From the NCBI RefSeq assembly GCF_004342905.1, contig NZ_SMAN01000014.1:1-64000 (forward strand): a stretch of DNA of 64,000 nucleotides, written 5' to 3'. The notes beneath the pieces were generated by a model. That model ran no database searches, had not been told where the DNA came from, and was given only the letters and a program-made list of their open reading frames with translations. This DNA comes from Melghiribacillus thermohalophilus (GTDB lineage Bacteria > Bacillota > Bacilli > Bacillales > Alkalibacillaceae). Shown here in pieces: positions 26,751-34,832 of this stretch; position 1 is the stretch's first letter; the number at the start of each line of letters is the position of its first letter. The position numbers and the translations under genes were made by a program.

Positions 26751-26768
26751 AAAATCCCCTCCTATCAA

Positions 26769-27109
26769 TTATGAATGATTTCATCTTCTAATATATTAGT
26801 TTTTCATGACTAGAATTCCTTTTATATTTCAGAATATTATAAAAATAATGGACCTTTGAAACGCAATGAAAAACATACTAAGATTAGTGGGTCATGTCAT
26901 CGACAGGTACCAATACCCACTATTTTTCTTTTTAGGATATCGTGAGAAGTGAAACAAAGCCCGACCAGAGCCTCAAGGATTAAGAATCGGAATAAAAAAC
27001 CGGGCTTCTTCACTTCATTTTTGAATCAGGTTTAAGTATGTTGGGGCCATAGAGCTCGTGTATAGGAAATTGGAATCGAAATGAATGGTGAAGATCTTTC
27101 ATGCAAACA
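26769..27109. other. Gap with hairpins and decayed DNA
   Basis: There is no supported gene. At 26886-26930 TAGTGGGT and ACCCACTA form an 8-bp stem followed by TTTTTCTTTTT, and the loop carries a decayed copy of the palindromic repeat (CGACAGGTACC). Upstream of it TTGAAA and TAAGAT, 17 bases apart (26855-26883), could be a promoter, so a very short RNA is possible. Confidence 0.4.
26946..27022 (+). terminator. Long-loop inverted repeat, terminator-like
   Basis: GAAGTGAA plus AAGCCCG (26946-26963) pair with CGGGCTT plus TTCACTTC (27001-27016), with a small internal loop and a 37-base loop, followed by ATTTTTG. It may be the end of an unknown transcript or of a lost element. Confidence 0.45.
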
Positions 27110-27175
27110 AAGAGGAGAGGTCATAAAATGGGAACAGTAATGGCTTTTGATGTCTCCCTGGGGAAGAGCTTTTAA
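27110..27175 (+). mobile_element. Relic of an IS110-like transposase start
   Basis: An AGGAGAGGTC site and an ATG at 27128 open a 15-codon frame, MGTVMAFDVSLGKSF, that resembles the start of Bacillus IS110-family transposases (DEDD catalytic Asp in FDVS). The frame stops at 27173 and nothing further of the transposase is recognisable. The match is from memory and short. Confidence 0.45.
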
Positions 27176-27250
27176 GGCTGGGACAAAACTTCGATAATGA
27201 AATGTCCGAACTATATTCAATCATCACATGAATTCGTTCGGAAATTAAAT
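27176..27250. repeat. Dispersed stem-loop repeat, copy 1
   Basis: The sequence begins GGCTGGGACAAAACTTC and contains TCCGAAC (27205-27211) pairing with GTTCGGA (27236-27242), with TATTCAATCA in the loop. A second copy with the same order, GACTGGGACAAGATTTC then TCCGAAC, ATTCAATGA and GTTCGGA, occurs at 54435-54504. Confidence 0.55.
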
Positions 27251-27431
27251 GCTCTGCTTTCCGCAGAAACGGCATAAGGATCTCTAAAGCAGCTCATTCT
27301 TCACCGCCTGCAGGATTTTTGGCTCGTGCTGTTCCCGCAGGGGTTCTACGCATCTTTGACTGGGCAAATTTTTAGCAAAATTGTTGTTTTTTTGCACCAT
27401 CCATTCCTTTATTGTTCCAGCCTTCTGTATT

Positions 27432-28664
27432 CTAGGTATACAGTTTCTGATAGATGGCAGCGGCATTTTTGTACTGCCGCTTTTGAAAATAAATATCTCC
27501 TAATAGTTTGACGATATCTTTATACTCTGACTTTTCACCGCTTTCCTCAAAGTAAGAAAGGATGTTTGTTTTTAAGTTAAAAATAAACGTTTCATCAAAT
27601 AACGTATGATTGATCTTTTGTTTCAGAATATAAAATTTGTACATGTATTTTTGATTTCTGTGTCTTTCAGCCAGTTCCATGCCTTCCTGGACAAGTCCCA
27701 GTGCTTTATTCCTCTCGTTCAGTGCGTGGTAAGAGGAAGCTATTAAAAATAGGGTATTTATCTTTTCGGCATGATTCTTTTTTAGTTTTAGGGCTTTTTC
27801 CAGATATGTTAAAGCCTGATGATAGTTTTTCCTGTTGAAATAGATATATCCGAGATTATGATAGACTTTAGGCAGTACACTTCGCTGAAAGTGGCTTGTT
27901 TTTTTCGGGAGCAGCTTGGTCAAGTAATCTTCTGCGATATCAAATTCTCCTAAATTGTTATATTGGATGCCGAGAAGGAGATGGCAGTCGGTAATTCGTT
28001 CGTAAAACAGCATATCCTGATACATTTCAAGCGCCTGCTGGGCGTAGATAATCCCCCGGTTCAATTCCTGTTTTTTACTGTAAATCATGGATAAATAAAA
28101 AAATAGTTCAGGATCGTTAAAATGGAGAGTCCTGTACGTTTCTTCGGCCTTTCTCATACACGTCATGGATTGATCCAGTTTGTCAGTTTTTAAAAAAAAG
28201 ATTCCGGAAAATTTGTAATAATAAAAGCTATATTCGGCATTTAAAAGGTCCTCCATTTGCCTGAGCTCCTGAAAAATAGTCCGTGCTTTGTCCAGGTCAC
28301 TGGTAAACAGATGATATCGGAATAGAAACAAATGGAAGAGGATTTCGCACTGGTGATTGGAAGAATGGGATATTAGCGGTTTGATCTCACGATATAGATG
28401 ATCGGCAGATTTCCGGTCTTGATGCTGGATATGTCTGTGCCATTGATACAGCATTTTTTCCAGTTTTTCATCGTCTTCTGCATTTGTCTGTGTCAGATCT
28501 ATCTTGAGACGACGGCAGATGAGTTCGAGAATTTCGTTACTTGGCTCTACCATCCCGTTTTCAATTTTACTTAAATAAGATACAGAACATATCCCTCTGG
28601 CCAGCTCTTTCTGGGTCCATTTTTCTTTCTGGCGATAATATTTAATTAGGTTTCCCATCTCCAT
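27432..28664 (-). CDS. HTH-TPR transcriptional regulator (RRNPP-like)
   Basis: A 410-residue protein. The N-terminal 60 residues are an XRE-type helix-turn-helix (MGNLIKYYRQKEKWTQKEL followed by SYLSKIENG). The remainder is a chain of tetratricopeptide repeats, with clear units such as AEDYLTKLLPKKT, NLGYIYFNRKNYHQALTYLEKAL and GDIYFQKRQYKNAAAIYQKL. This layout is that of NprR/PlcR/Rap-like peptide-sensing regulators, though no cognate secreted peptide gene was found next to it. Several ATGs cluster at the start; 28664 is a compromise. It is transcribed away from an AT-rich 470-base gap. Confidence 0.8.
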   Translation of the reverse strand: MEMGNLIKYYRQKEKWTQKELARGICSVSYLSKIENGMVEPSNEILELICRRLKIDLTQTNAEDDEKLEKMLYQWHRHIQHQDRKSADHLYREIKPLISHSSNHQCEILFHLFLFRYHLFTSDLDKARTIFQELRQMEDLLNAEYSFYYYKFSGIFFLKTDKLDQSMTCMRKAEETYRTLHFNDPELFFYLSMIYSKKQELNRGIIYAQQALEMYQDMLFYERITDCHLLLGIQYNNLGEFDIAEDYLTKLLPKKTSHFQRSVLPKVYHNLGYIYFNRKNYHQALTYLEKALKLKKNHAEKINTLFLIASSYHALNERNKALGLVQEGMELAERHRNQKYMYKFYILKQKINHTLFDETFIFNLKTNILSYFEESGEKSEYKDIVKLLGDIYFQKRQYKNAAAIYQKLYT

Positions 28665-28718
28665 ATATACCATATCCTGTCAAAAAATAATGTTTTTAAC
28701 CTAGTCATATTTTATCAA

Positions 28719-28745
28719 AAGTGCCTGTCACTTGTCGAAAAATAT
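28719..28745. repeat. Palindromic-family repeat, single copy
   Basis: AGTGCCTGTCACTTGTCGAA followed by AAAT, the clearest single copy of the motif, lies upstream of the HTH-TPR regulator. No inverted partner was found within 150 bases. Confidence 0.6.
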
Positions 28746-29042
28746 TGGTAAAAGAGAAAACAGGAAAACGATTTGTACACTACCTCTATTCGGGAAAATC
28801 TGTCTATTTATGAAGGTTGCAATCCATATGGAGATATGGTTTAATTTGGATAAGATCTTATATGCAGGAGGCTCAATCGCAACGTGGAAAATAACACGTA
28901 CCCGTCCATGAATTAAATAGGAATTGGCGGCATCTCTTGTAGATGCTTACGGGATACGTGTGTCTGAAAATCAGTTTTGATAACGAACCATATCATGATT
29001 ATTATTTGTTTATATATATTGGGTTAAGTGATTCTCGTAAGT
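28746..29042. other. Gap that may hold a small RNA
   Basis: No convincing protein gene. AGGAGGC at 28867 precedes a GTG frame of only ten codons, and an ATG frame of 33 codons (from about 28809) has no binding site. The gap ends in a strong terminator that belongs to no annotated gene, so an untranslated or very short transcript is possible. Confidence 0.4.
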
Positions 29043-29074
29043 AAACGCGCAGGTAGATGCCTGCGCGTTTTTTT
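29043..29074 (+). terminator. Strong orphan terminator
   Basis: A perfect 11-bp stem AAACGCGCAGG/CCTGCGCGTTT with a six-base loop and TTTT tail, upstream of the ABC-F gene. It could end an unknown short transcript or form the terminator of a leader attenuator for the ABC-F gene, as is known for antibiotic-induced ABC-F genes. Confidence 0.75.
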
Positions 29075-29140
29075 GTACCTGAATAGAATAGTTGGTTATA
29101 TGTACTCGGAATTTTTTAAATAGGCTTGTGAGGTGATTGG

Positions 29141-30766
29141 ATGCTGGTCATGAAAGCAAAAAACTTAAGAAAAGAAATAAATGGAGAACGGTTATTTGAG
29201 TCGGTAAACTTTGAAGTCCATCAGGGAGAACATCTTGCATTATTCGGGAAGAACGGATCGGGGAAAACAACTTTACTTAAAGGCCTTCTGGGTCAAGAAA
29301 CCTTTGACGAGGGGATAATTCACAGAAATATCCCTGTCACTCAATGGGGATGGCTTTCGGCTTCCATCCCTGCTTACCCGCAGATGTCTGTGAAAGAGTA
29401 TGTGCTGACAGGGATGGATGAATGGTATCAAGCTAAGAAGAATCTGGGCCGGTTGCAAAAGAAACTGGAAAAACAAACATCAGAAGAATTACTGACTGCA
29501 TACGAAACGGCGTACAATCAATTTATCAAACTGGGGGGCTATGAGCTGGAAGTTGAGGCGGAGAAACAATTAAACCAGCTGTCCGTAGACCCGACTTTAT
29601 GGAGTACGTCATTACATCAGCTTAGCGGCGGTCAAAAAACAAAGGCCCAGCTGGCAAAAATTCTTATTCAAAACCCTGACTTTCTATTAATGGATGAGCC
29701 TACCAATCATCTGGATCAGGATTCATTAGTCTGGCTGGAAGACTGGGTGAAAAACTATCCGAAGGCCATTTTGTTTGTATCCCACGACCGTTATTTTCTG
29801 GACCAGACGGCCCATGCTATTGTCGAGTTGAGACATGACGGGGTAAAGCGTTACCCGGGTGGATATACAGCATTTCGCACACAAAAGGAAATAGAACGCC
29901 GTGAACAGGCAAGGACCTATAAAAAATACGAGCAAAAAAAGAAAGAAGTAGAGGAGTCGATCCGGAACTACCAGCAATGGTTCCAAAAGGCACATAAAGA
30001 TGCGGGGCAAAATGACTTTTTGCGTTCAAAAGCAAAAAAGAATGTTTCTAGACTCCATGCGAAGGAATCGGAGCTGGAACGTCTTGAAAAGAAGATGGGT
30101 GAGAAGCCCCGGGTGGAAAAAGGGCTGAATGTCAGTCTGGAAGGCAGTGAATTCTCCGGACGCAAGCTTGCAGCTATAGAAAATCTCACGTTTTCTTATG
30201 GTGAAAAAGAGATATTAAAAGAGGTCTCCCTGACAATCCAGCGTGGAGACCGCATCGCTATTACCGGACCAAATGGTGCGGGTAAGTCGACGCTCTTAAA
30301 ATTATTGGCCGGAAAGTTGTCCCCTGATACGGGCGACGTTCGTCTTAATCCGCAAACCAGAATGGGCTATTTTGATCAAGAGCTAGAAATGTTAAACCGG
30401 GAAGAGACTTTATTAGACAATCTGCTGTCACTGCCTGACATGACTCAGACAATGGCCCGAACGATTCTGGGATCGTTTATGTTCAGAAGGGACACCGTGC
30501 ATAAAACGTTAACTAGCCTGAGCATGGGGGAAAAATGCCGGGCCGCTTTTATTAAATTGTATTTCAGCCGGGCAAACCTGCTGATACTGGATGAACCGAC
30601 AAACTTTTTGGACATATCGGCCAAAGAAACCATTGAGGAAGCACTGATGGGTTATCCAGGTGCCATCATCTTTGCCACTCATGATCGATATCTTGTAAAA
30701 AAATTAGCCAATCGGGTACTGTATTTAGATAAAGGGGGCCTGTCACTTGTCGAATTCGATAAGTGA
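29141..30766 (+). CDS. ABC-F family ATPase (ExpZ/VmlR-like ribosome protection type)
   Basis: A 541-residue soluble protein with two ABC domains and no membrane part. Domain 1 has GKNGSGKTTLL, signature LSGGQKTKAQ and MDEPTNHLD; domain 2 has GPNGAGKSTLL, an altered signature LSMGEKCRA and LDEPTNFLD. Between them is a charged helical linker (about 240-310) that reaches into the ribosome in resistance-type ABC-F proteins. Length and signatures resemble ExpZ and VmlR/Vga, so ribosome protection against lincosamide, streptogramin or pleuromutilin drugs is possible but unproven. Its last codons (VEFDK) lie inside a palindromic repeat. An orphan terminator upstream may be part of a drug-responsive leader. 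Confidence 0.88.
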   Translation: MLVMKAKNLRKEINGERLFESVNFEVHQGEHLALFGKNGSGKTTLLKGLLGQETFDEGIIHRNIPVTQWGWLSASIPAYPQMSVKEYVLTGMDEWYQAKKNLGRLQKKLEKQTSEELLTAYETAYNQFIKLGGYELEVEAEKQLNQLSVDPTLWSTSLHQLSGGQKTKAQLAKILIQNPDFLLMDEPTNHLDQDSLVWLEDWVKNYPKAILFVSHDRYFLDQTAHAIVELRHDGVKRYPGGYTAFRTQKEIERREQARTYKKYEQKKKEVEESIRNYQQWFQKAHKDAGQNDFLRSKAKKNVSRLHAKESELERLEKKMGEKPRVEKGLNVSLEGSEFSGRKLAAIENLTFSYGEKEILKEVSLTIQRGDRIAITGPNGAGKSTLLKLLAGKLSPDTGDVRLNPQTRMGYFDQELEMLNREETLLDNLLSLPDMTQTMARTILGSFMFRRDTVHKTLTSLSMGEKCRAAFIKLYFSRANLLILDEPTNFLDISAKETIEEALMGYPGAIIFATHDRYLVKKLANRVLYLDKGGLSLVEFDK

Positions 30767-30772
30767 CAGGTA
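30738..30772. repeat. Full palindrome of the dispersed repeat, within the ABC-F stop region
   Basis: CCTGTCACTTGTCGAATTCG is followed by ATAAGTGACAGG, an almost perfect 32-base palindrome made of two head-to-head copies of the motif. It provides the last codons and the TGA of the ABC-F gene and could also form its terminator-like hairpin. Confidence 0.7.
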
Positions 30773-30797
30773 CAGATTAGGGGAGGAAGAGATCTAA

Positions 30798-31268
30798 ATG
30801 ATTATAGAAAAGATCAGCCATCAAACTGCAGAAGGGGCAAAAACGGTTATTCTTGAGGGTTTTAGTGAATATTTTTCAGAAGTAAGAGAAGATTTTAACC
30901 CGGATCTGCACGACATTGTAAGCACATACTCCCAAAAGGGGTACATCTTTCTGGTTGGACTGATAGATCAAAAGGTTATTTGTACCGGAGCCTTAATAAG
31001 GGAAGATGAACAGACTGGACGTATGGTGCGATTGTCTGTAGCAAAAGCATACCGCAGGCAGGGACTCGCCAAAAGAATGATTGAGGAATTAGAAAAACAA
31101 GCGTTTATATTGGGGTATAGCAAGATAGTTATTGAGACCACAAGAGGTTGGGAAAAACCCATTCGTCTATATCTTGATTTGGGTTACCAGATTGACTATA
31201 CGACCTCAGATCAGGTGCATTTTGTGAAAAAACGGCTTTCCACTGATCAGAAATTTTTCGACAAGTGA
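30798..31268 (+). CDS. GNAT acetyltransferase
   Basis: A 156-residue GNAT protein with the acetyl-CoA loop VAKAYRRQGLAKRMI and a late strand ETTRGWEKPIRLYLDLGYQ that is typical of N-acetyltransferases. The acceptor is unknown. It lies 31 bases after the ABC-F gene, with AGGGGAGGAAG as binding site, and is probably cotranscribed. Its C-terminus FFDK and stop are encoded by a copy of the palindromic repeat, just as the ABC-F gene ends in EFDK. Confidence 0.83.
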   Translation: MIIEKISHQTAEGAKTVILEGFSEYFSEVREDFNPDLHDIVSTYSQKGYIFLVGLIDQKVICTGALIREDEQTGRMVRLSVAKAYRRQGLAKRMIEELEKQAFILGYSKIVIETTRGWEKPIRLYLDLGYQIDYTTSDQVHFVKKRLSTDQKFFDK

Positions 31269-31277
31269 CAGGTACCA
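31254..31277. repeat. Palindromic-family repeat in the GNAT stop region
   Basis: TTTTTCGACAAGTGACAGGT followed by ACC is the inverse copy of the motif. Together with the palindrome at 30738 it brackets the GNAT gene. Confidence 0.65.
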
Positions 31278-31317
31278 TCCCTTCATGTTAAAATAAAGCT
31301 AAATGAATATTAGCTTC

Positions 31318-31413
31318 TGCCACAAAGGGGAGCCGGAAAAGCAGGCTGAGAGTGAACGGTAAACGTTCTGACCCTTTGAACCTGTAAGTTAGTACTTGCG
31401 TAGGGATTGTGGT
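31318..31413 (+). promoter_or_regulatory. TPP riboswitch (THI element)
   Basis: The conserved blocks are in order: AGGGGAGC-like start, GGCTGAGAGT, GACCCTTTGAACCTG and TAGTACTTGCGTAGGGA. It lies before thiT and is followed by a terminator, so thiamine pyrophosphate should turn the transporter off by premature termination. Confidence 0.95.
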
Positions 31414-31449
31414 GTGAACTGCTTGAAAAAGAAAGAGAAACTAGAGATT

Positions 31450-31482
31450 AGAGCAGGGCATCCTTACGCCCTGCTTTTTTCT
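31450..31482 (+). terminator. Terminator of the TPP riboswitch
   Basis: The 8-bp stem AGCAGGGC/GCCCTGCT with an eight-base loop and TTTTTT lies 30 bases before the thiT start, the usual place for the expression platform. Confidence 0.88.
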
Positions 31483-31511
31483 ATGCCTGATCATAAAGAG
31501 GAGGAACCAGA

Positions 31512-32090
31512 ATGAGAAAAACAAATCTTCTATTTTTAGTGGAAAGTGCGATATTTTCGACACTGGCGTATATTCTGGATCTGTTTTCCATGTTTTTAAC
31601 GTCAAGATTCTGGCCCCAGGGTGGATCCGTTTCCATTGCCATGCTTCCCATCTTCATTATTTCCTATCGCTGGGGACTGAAAGGCGGATTATTTTCCGGG
31701 TTTTTACTGGGGATGTTGCAGGTTGTTACAGGAACGGCCTATGTTGCCCAACCGGTACAGGGATTTATCGATTACTTCCTGGCCTTTGCGCTCGTTGGTT
31801 TTGCGGGAGTATTTGCCCGTCAGGTACAAGAAGGCCTTCAAAACGGAAATATAGTAAAATGGGCAACGTTTGCTGTATTTGGTGTCATTTTAGGAGGTTC
31901 CCTGCGCTTCCTCGCCCATTTTGTAGCGGGAATTGCATTCTTTGCTGAGTATGCGCCAGAAGGACAGCCGGTTGTCATCTATTCCCTGGTCTATAATGGT
32001 GGATACATGTCCATCAGCACGATCATATGCGCCATTTTGTCAGTAATGGTCTTATCCGCCATTCCGAAAAAATATTTTGCAACAGCGTAA
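31512..32090 (+). CDS. thiT: Thiamine ECF transporter S component ThiT
   Basis: A 192-residue membrane protein with six helices that binds thiamine and works with the shared energy-coupling module (EcfA1, EcfA2, EcfT, encoded elsewhere). The thiamine-binding region near SRFWPQGGSVSIAMLPI and the late segment SLVYNGGYM are characteristic of ThiT/YuaJ. The TPP riboswitch directly upstream supports the assignment. The binding site GAGGAGG precedes the ATG. Confidence 0.95.
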   Translation: MRKTNLLFLVESAIFSTLAYILDLFSMFLTSRFWPQGGSVSIAMLPIFIISYRWGLKGGLFSGFLLGMLQVVTGTAYVAQPVQGFIDYFLAFALVGFAGVFARQVQEGLQNGNIVKWATFAVFGVILGGSLRFLAHFVAGIAFFAEYAPEGQPVVIYSLVYNGGYMSISTIICAILSVMVLSAIPKKYFATA

Positions 32091-32183
32091 ACAGGTTGTT
32101 AAAAATCAGGCTGCAATAGCAAAACGTTCATGAATTTTGATAAACTAATGTTGAAAACGTCCAATAAAAAGGTGATGAATCCC

Positions 32184-32942
32184 ATGATAAAGTGTATTGC
32201 CATCGACATGGATGGAACCTTATTGCAGCCGAATTTAACAATCAGCAAACAGGATCTGAAAGCTATTGTGGAGGCAAATAACAAAGGGGTTGATGTCATC
32301 ATCAACAGTGGCAGAAGCTATGCCTCCATTCATTTTTTCCTGGAAGTGTATCAGCTTTCCATTTCTGCTGTTTCTTTAAATGGAGCTAATATACATAACG
32401 AAAAGAATACGCTGATCTATAACAGGCCGCTAAATGAAAGGGAACTTTCCCTTTCCCTTCAAGCTTTTTCACGTGCTCATTTTAAAATTATCAATTTGCT
32501 GGGTGGGGCCTTGAGGCTGGTAAATGGTCCAGTTTTACCAGAAAACCTGACAGATGAGTACATTGCATCTTTTGTCCAGGCATATAAAGACAACATTTAT
32601 AAAATTTCTGCACTGGGGCGAGATCACGCATTGTCACAGGTATCAGCGGAGTTGAATGAATTTGAGCTTGCTCCTATGGACCAGAGTATCGAATTAACCG
32701 CTCCAGGTGTCAACAAAGGAACTGGCCTGATCAAATATTGTGAAGAAAAAGGGATCCATCCTGATGAAACGATGGCAATTGGGGATAATGGCAATGATGT
32801 CAGCATGTTTCATCAAGCAGGATTAGCTGTAGCCATGGGTCACGCAGATCAGGGGATCAAGCATGAGGCAGACGCTGTAACGAAAACGAACACGGACCAT
32901 GGCGTTGCCTGTGCCATCAACAAATATGTTCTCCAAAGATAA
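32184..32942 (+). CDS. Cof-type HAD-superfamily hydrolase
   Basis: A 252-residue phosphatase of the Cof/YidA subfamily. Motif I is DMDGTLL (nucleophile and acid Asp), motif II lies in INSGRSY, motif III is the lysine in GVNKGTGL and motif IV is GDNGNDVSM. Such enzymes dephosphorylate sugar phosphates or flavin nucleotides; the substrate is not predictable. The ATG at 32184 follows AAAAAGGTGAT; an upstream in-frame ATG at 32130 has no site. Confidence 0.9.
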   Translation: MIKCIAIDMDGTLLQPNLTISKQDLKAIVEANNKGVDVIINSGRSYASIHFFLEVYQLSISAVSLNGANIHNEKNTLIYNRPLNERELSLSLQAFSRAHFKIINLLGGALRLVNGPVLPENLTDEYIASFVQAYKDNIYKISALGRDHALSQVSAELNEFELAPMDQSIELTAPGVNKGTGLIKYCEEKGIHPDETMAIGDNGNDVSMFHQAGLAVAMGHADQGIKHEADAVTKTNTDHGVACAINKYVLQR

Positions 32943-33105
32943 TGCAAAAGGAAAACAAGCCTATACACGTCCTGAATCATGCTGTGCAGAGGAGGCAAAT
33001 GGGGGACTCTATAAATGGTTGTTTGTGGTCACAAGACAGACGAACACCATAGATAAAAAATATGCTATCATATACTGGAAAGCAATTACCGATGGGGGAA
33101 GAAGA

Positions 33106-33426
33106 ATGGACATTACGCCTTTACAGAAAAAGACCTGGAGAAGATGGTTTGCAATAGAAGTCATTGTGAGGAAAGGCTTTCCATTTATTTTTCGATTGAG
33201 TCTTCTTTTTTTATTCAGTTTAATCGCCCTCGTTTTTTACATGGATTCCCTCAACAATGAATCCATTATTGTCATTGGCCTACCTGCAGTCTTTCTCATC
33301 TACGGTATTTTTCTTGTTTTGACCTGGAACTATATGAAACACCTTGCCAAAACATCTATGAAAAATCGGGAAAAACTTGGGCTGACCGAAAAAGAGTATA
33401 AGAAGTTGATCGATTTTCGGGAATGA
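33106..33426 (+). CDS. Two-helix membrane protein of unknown function
   Basis: A 106-residue protein with basic N-terminal residues, two hydrophobic helices (about 28-46 and 55-76) and a charged C-terminal tail LTEKEYKKLIDFRE, which predicts both ends in the cytosol. I do not recognise a family. The ATG at 33106 follows GGGGGAAG; the frame is open far upstream over the end of the HAD gene, without a binding site. It is a single gene just before the cobalamin riboswitch. Confidence 0.65.
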   Translation: MDITPLQKKTWRRWFAIEVIVRKGFPFIFRLSLLFLFSLIALVFYMDSLNNESIIVIGLPAVFLIYGIFLVLTWNYMKHLAKTSMKNREKLGLTEKEYKKLIDFRE

Positions 33427-33496
33427 AAAAGTTGACGGGTTTTGTAATTCGATTTATAGTAATCTTAAGATAACATTTCATATCGCCTCAGTAATC

Positions 33497-33660
33497 AGGT
33501 GTGACAAGATGGATTGTCACTTAAAAGGGAAGACCGGTGAAAATCCGGCGCGGTCCCGCCACTGTAAATGGGAGCGACCTAAAAGATGCCACTGTTCAAC
33601 CGAATGGGAAGGCTTTAGGGAGCGATGATCATGAGCCAGGAGACCTGCCTGATTGCAAGA
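33497..33660 (+). promoter_or_regulatory. Cobalamin (B12) riboswitch
   Basis: The conserved B12 box and helices are seen: AAAGGGAAGACCGGTGAAAA, TCCGGCGCGGTCCCGCCACTG, GGGAAGGC, and the end GAGCCAGGAGACCTGCC. It precedes the btuFCD importer, with a terminator after it, so adenosylcobalamin should stop transcription. Confidence 0.96.
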
Positions 33661-33722
33661 GCTGATTTCCTTCGGGTCAAAGGAAAGGCTTCACGTCGTG
33701 TATGCTTTTCATACGGCTTTCC

Positions 33723-33762
33723 ATGCCTTGATTTCTTAGAAGGAAATCAAGGCATTTTTTCA
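33723..33762 (+). terminator. Terminator of the cobalamin riboswitch
   Basis: A perfect 13-bp stem ATGCCTTGATTTC/GAAATCAAGGCAT with a seven-base loop and TTTTTT, 60 bases before btuF. Confidence 0.9.
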
Positions 33763-33825
33763 TGCGCATTTCGGCGTTTGATTCCCTCCTGACCCGAAAA
33801 CAAAACATTTAAGGAGGATTACAAC

Positions 33826-34818
33826 ATGAAACAAATCAAGTCGCTATTTTTATTATTTTTAATGACATTTTCTCTAATTGGCCTCGCAGCATGCGGGGAT
33901 GACGAGTCATCATCTGAACAGGAACAGACGGATGACCCACGACAGGAAGAACATGCAGCAGAAGAAGACAGCCAGACCGAAAAGGAGGCGGATTTTCCGG
34001 TTACGTTAACTGATGACTCCGGCACAGAAATGACGATTGAAAAAAAGCCGGAGCGAATCGTTTCCGTGATTCCAAGTTCCACTGAAATCGCCTTTGCCTT
34101 AGGACTGGGTGATCAAATTGTCGGTGTTTCCGACCATGACAATTACCCGGAAGAAGTGAAGAATATTGAAAAAATAGGGGGACTGGAGTTAAACTTTGAA
34201 AAAATTGTTTCCCTTGAGCCGGATCTGGTGCTGGCAAATACAGCCAATGGTGAGGCCATTCAACAGATGCGTGATTTAGGTTTGAATGTTTTGGTGCTGG
34301 GTGCACAGAACCTGGAAGGGACCTTTGAAAATATTTTGTTAACAGGCAAAGCTACTGGGACATCAGAAAAGGCTGAAGAGGTAGTAAACCAGATGAAAGC
34401 CGAACGGGATGAAGTGATCAACCTGGTCAGTGAAATACCAGAAGAAGAACGGAAAACAGTCTGGATTGAGGTAGGACAGGATTTATTCTCTGTTGGATCA
34501 GGCACATTCTTAAATGAGCTGGTTGAACTGGCAGGCGGAAAGAATATTATGGATGATCAGGAAGGCTGGCCTCAGGTTTCAGAAGAAGAAGTGCTCGAGC
34601 GAAATCCTGAAGTAATCCTTCTGACATATGGGAATTACATGGAGGGAGATCCGGTTGAAGCAGTGAAGAACCGCGAAAATTGGCAAAGTGTTACGGCTGT
34701 TCAGGAAGGACAGATATATAGTCTGGATGGCGATATGGTTACTCGTCCGGGCCCGCGTATTACCCAGGGTTTACAAGAAATTGCCAGAAGCCTCTATCCA
34801 GAAAAATTTAATCAGTAA
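33826..34818 (+). CDS. btuF: Cobalamin ABC transporter substrate-binding lipoprotein
   Basis: A 330-residue lipoprotein of the class III (TroA-like/BtuF) receptor family. The signal peptide ends at the lipobox GLAAC (Cys23), followed by an acidic linker of about 30 residues and the two-lobe domain with PERIVSVIPSSTEIAFALG and the DHDNYP segment. Position behind a B12 riboswitch and before a permease and an ATPase identifies the ligand as a corrinoid. AAGGAGG precedes the ATG. Confidence 0.93.
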   Translation: MKQIKSLFLLFLMTFSLIGLAACGDDESSSEQEQTDDPRQEEHAAEEDSQTEKEADFPVTLTDDSGTEMTIEKKPERIVSVIPSSTEIAFALGLGDQIVGVSDHDNYPEEVKNIEKIGGLELNFEKIVSLEPDLVLANTANGEAIQQMRDLGLNVLVLGAQNLEGTFENILLTGKATGTSEKAEEVVNQMKAERDEVINLVSEIPEEERKTVWIEVGQDLFSVGSGTFLNELVELAGGKNIMDDQEGWPQVSEEEVLERNPEVILLTYGNYMEGDPVEAVKNRENWQSVTAVQEGQIYSLDGDMVTRPGPRITQGLQEIARSLYPEKFNQ

Positions 34819-34832
34819 TTGGAGTTGTTCCC

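Noticed and set aside
28809-28912. 33-codon plus-strand frame as a signal peptide gene for the HTH-TPR regulator
   Set aside because: It lacks a ribosome binding site and has no secretion signal.
32899-33105. N-terminal extension of the two-helix membrane protein
   Set aside because: The extension overlaps the HAD gene in another frame and lacks a binding site; ATG at 33106 has GGGGGAAG upstream.
31318-33762. The two riboswitches as novel regulators
   Set aside because: They match the TPP and cobalamin consensus and sit before their usual target genes.
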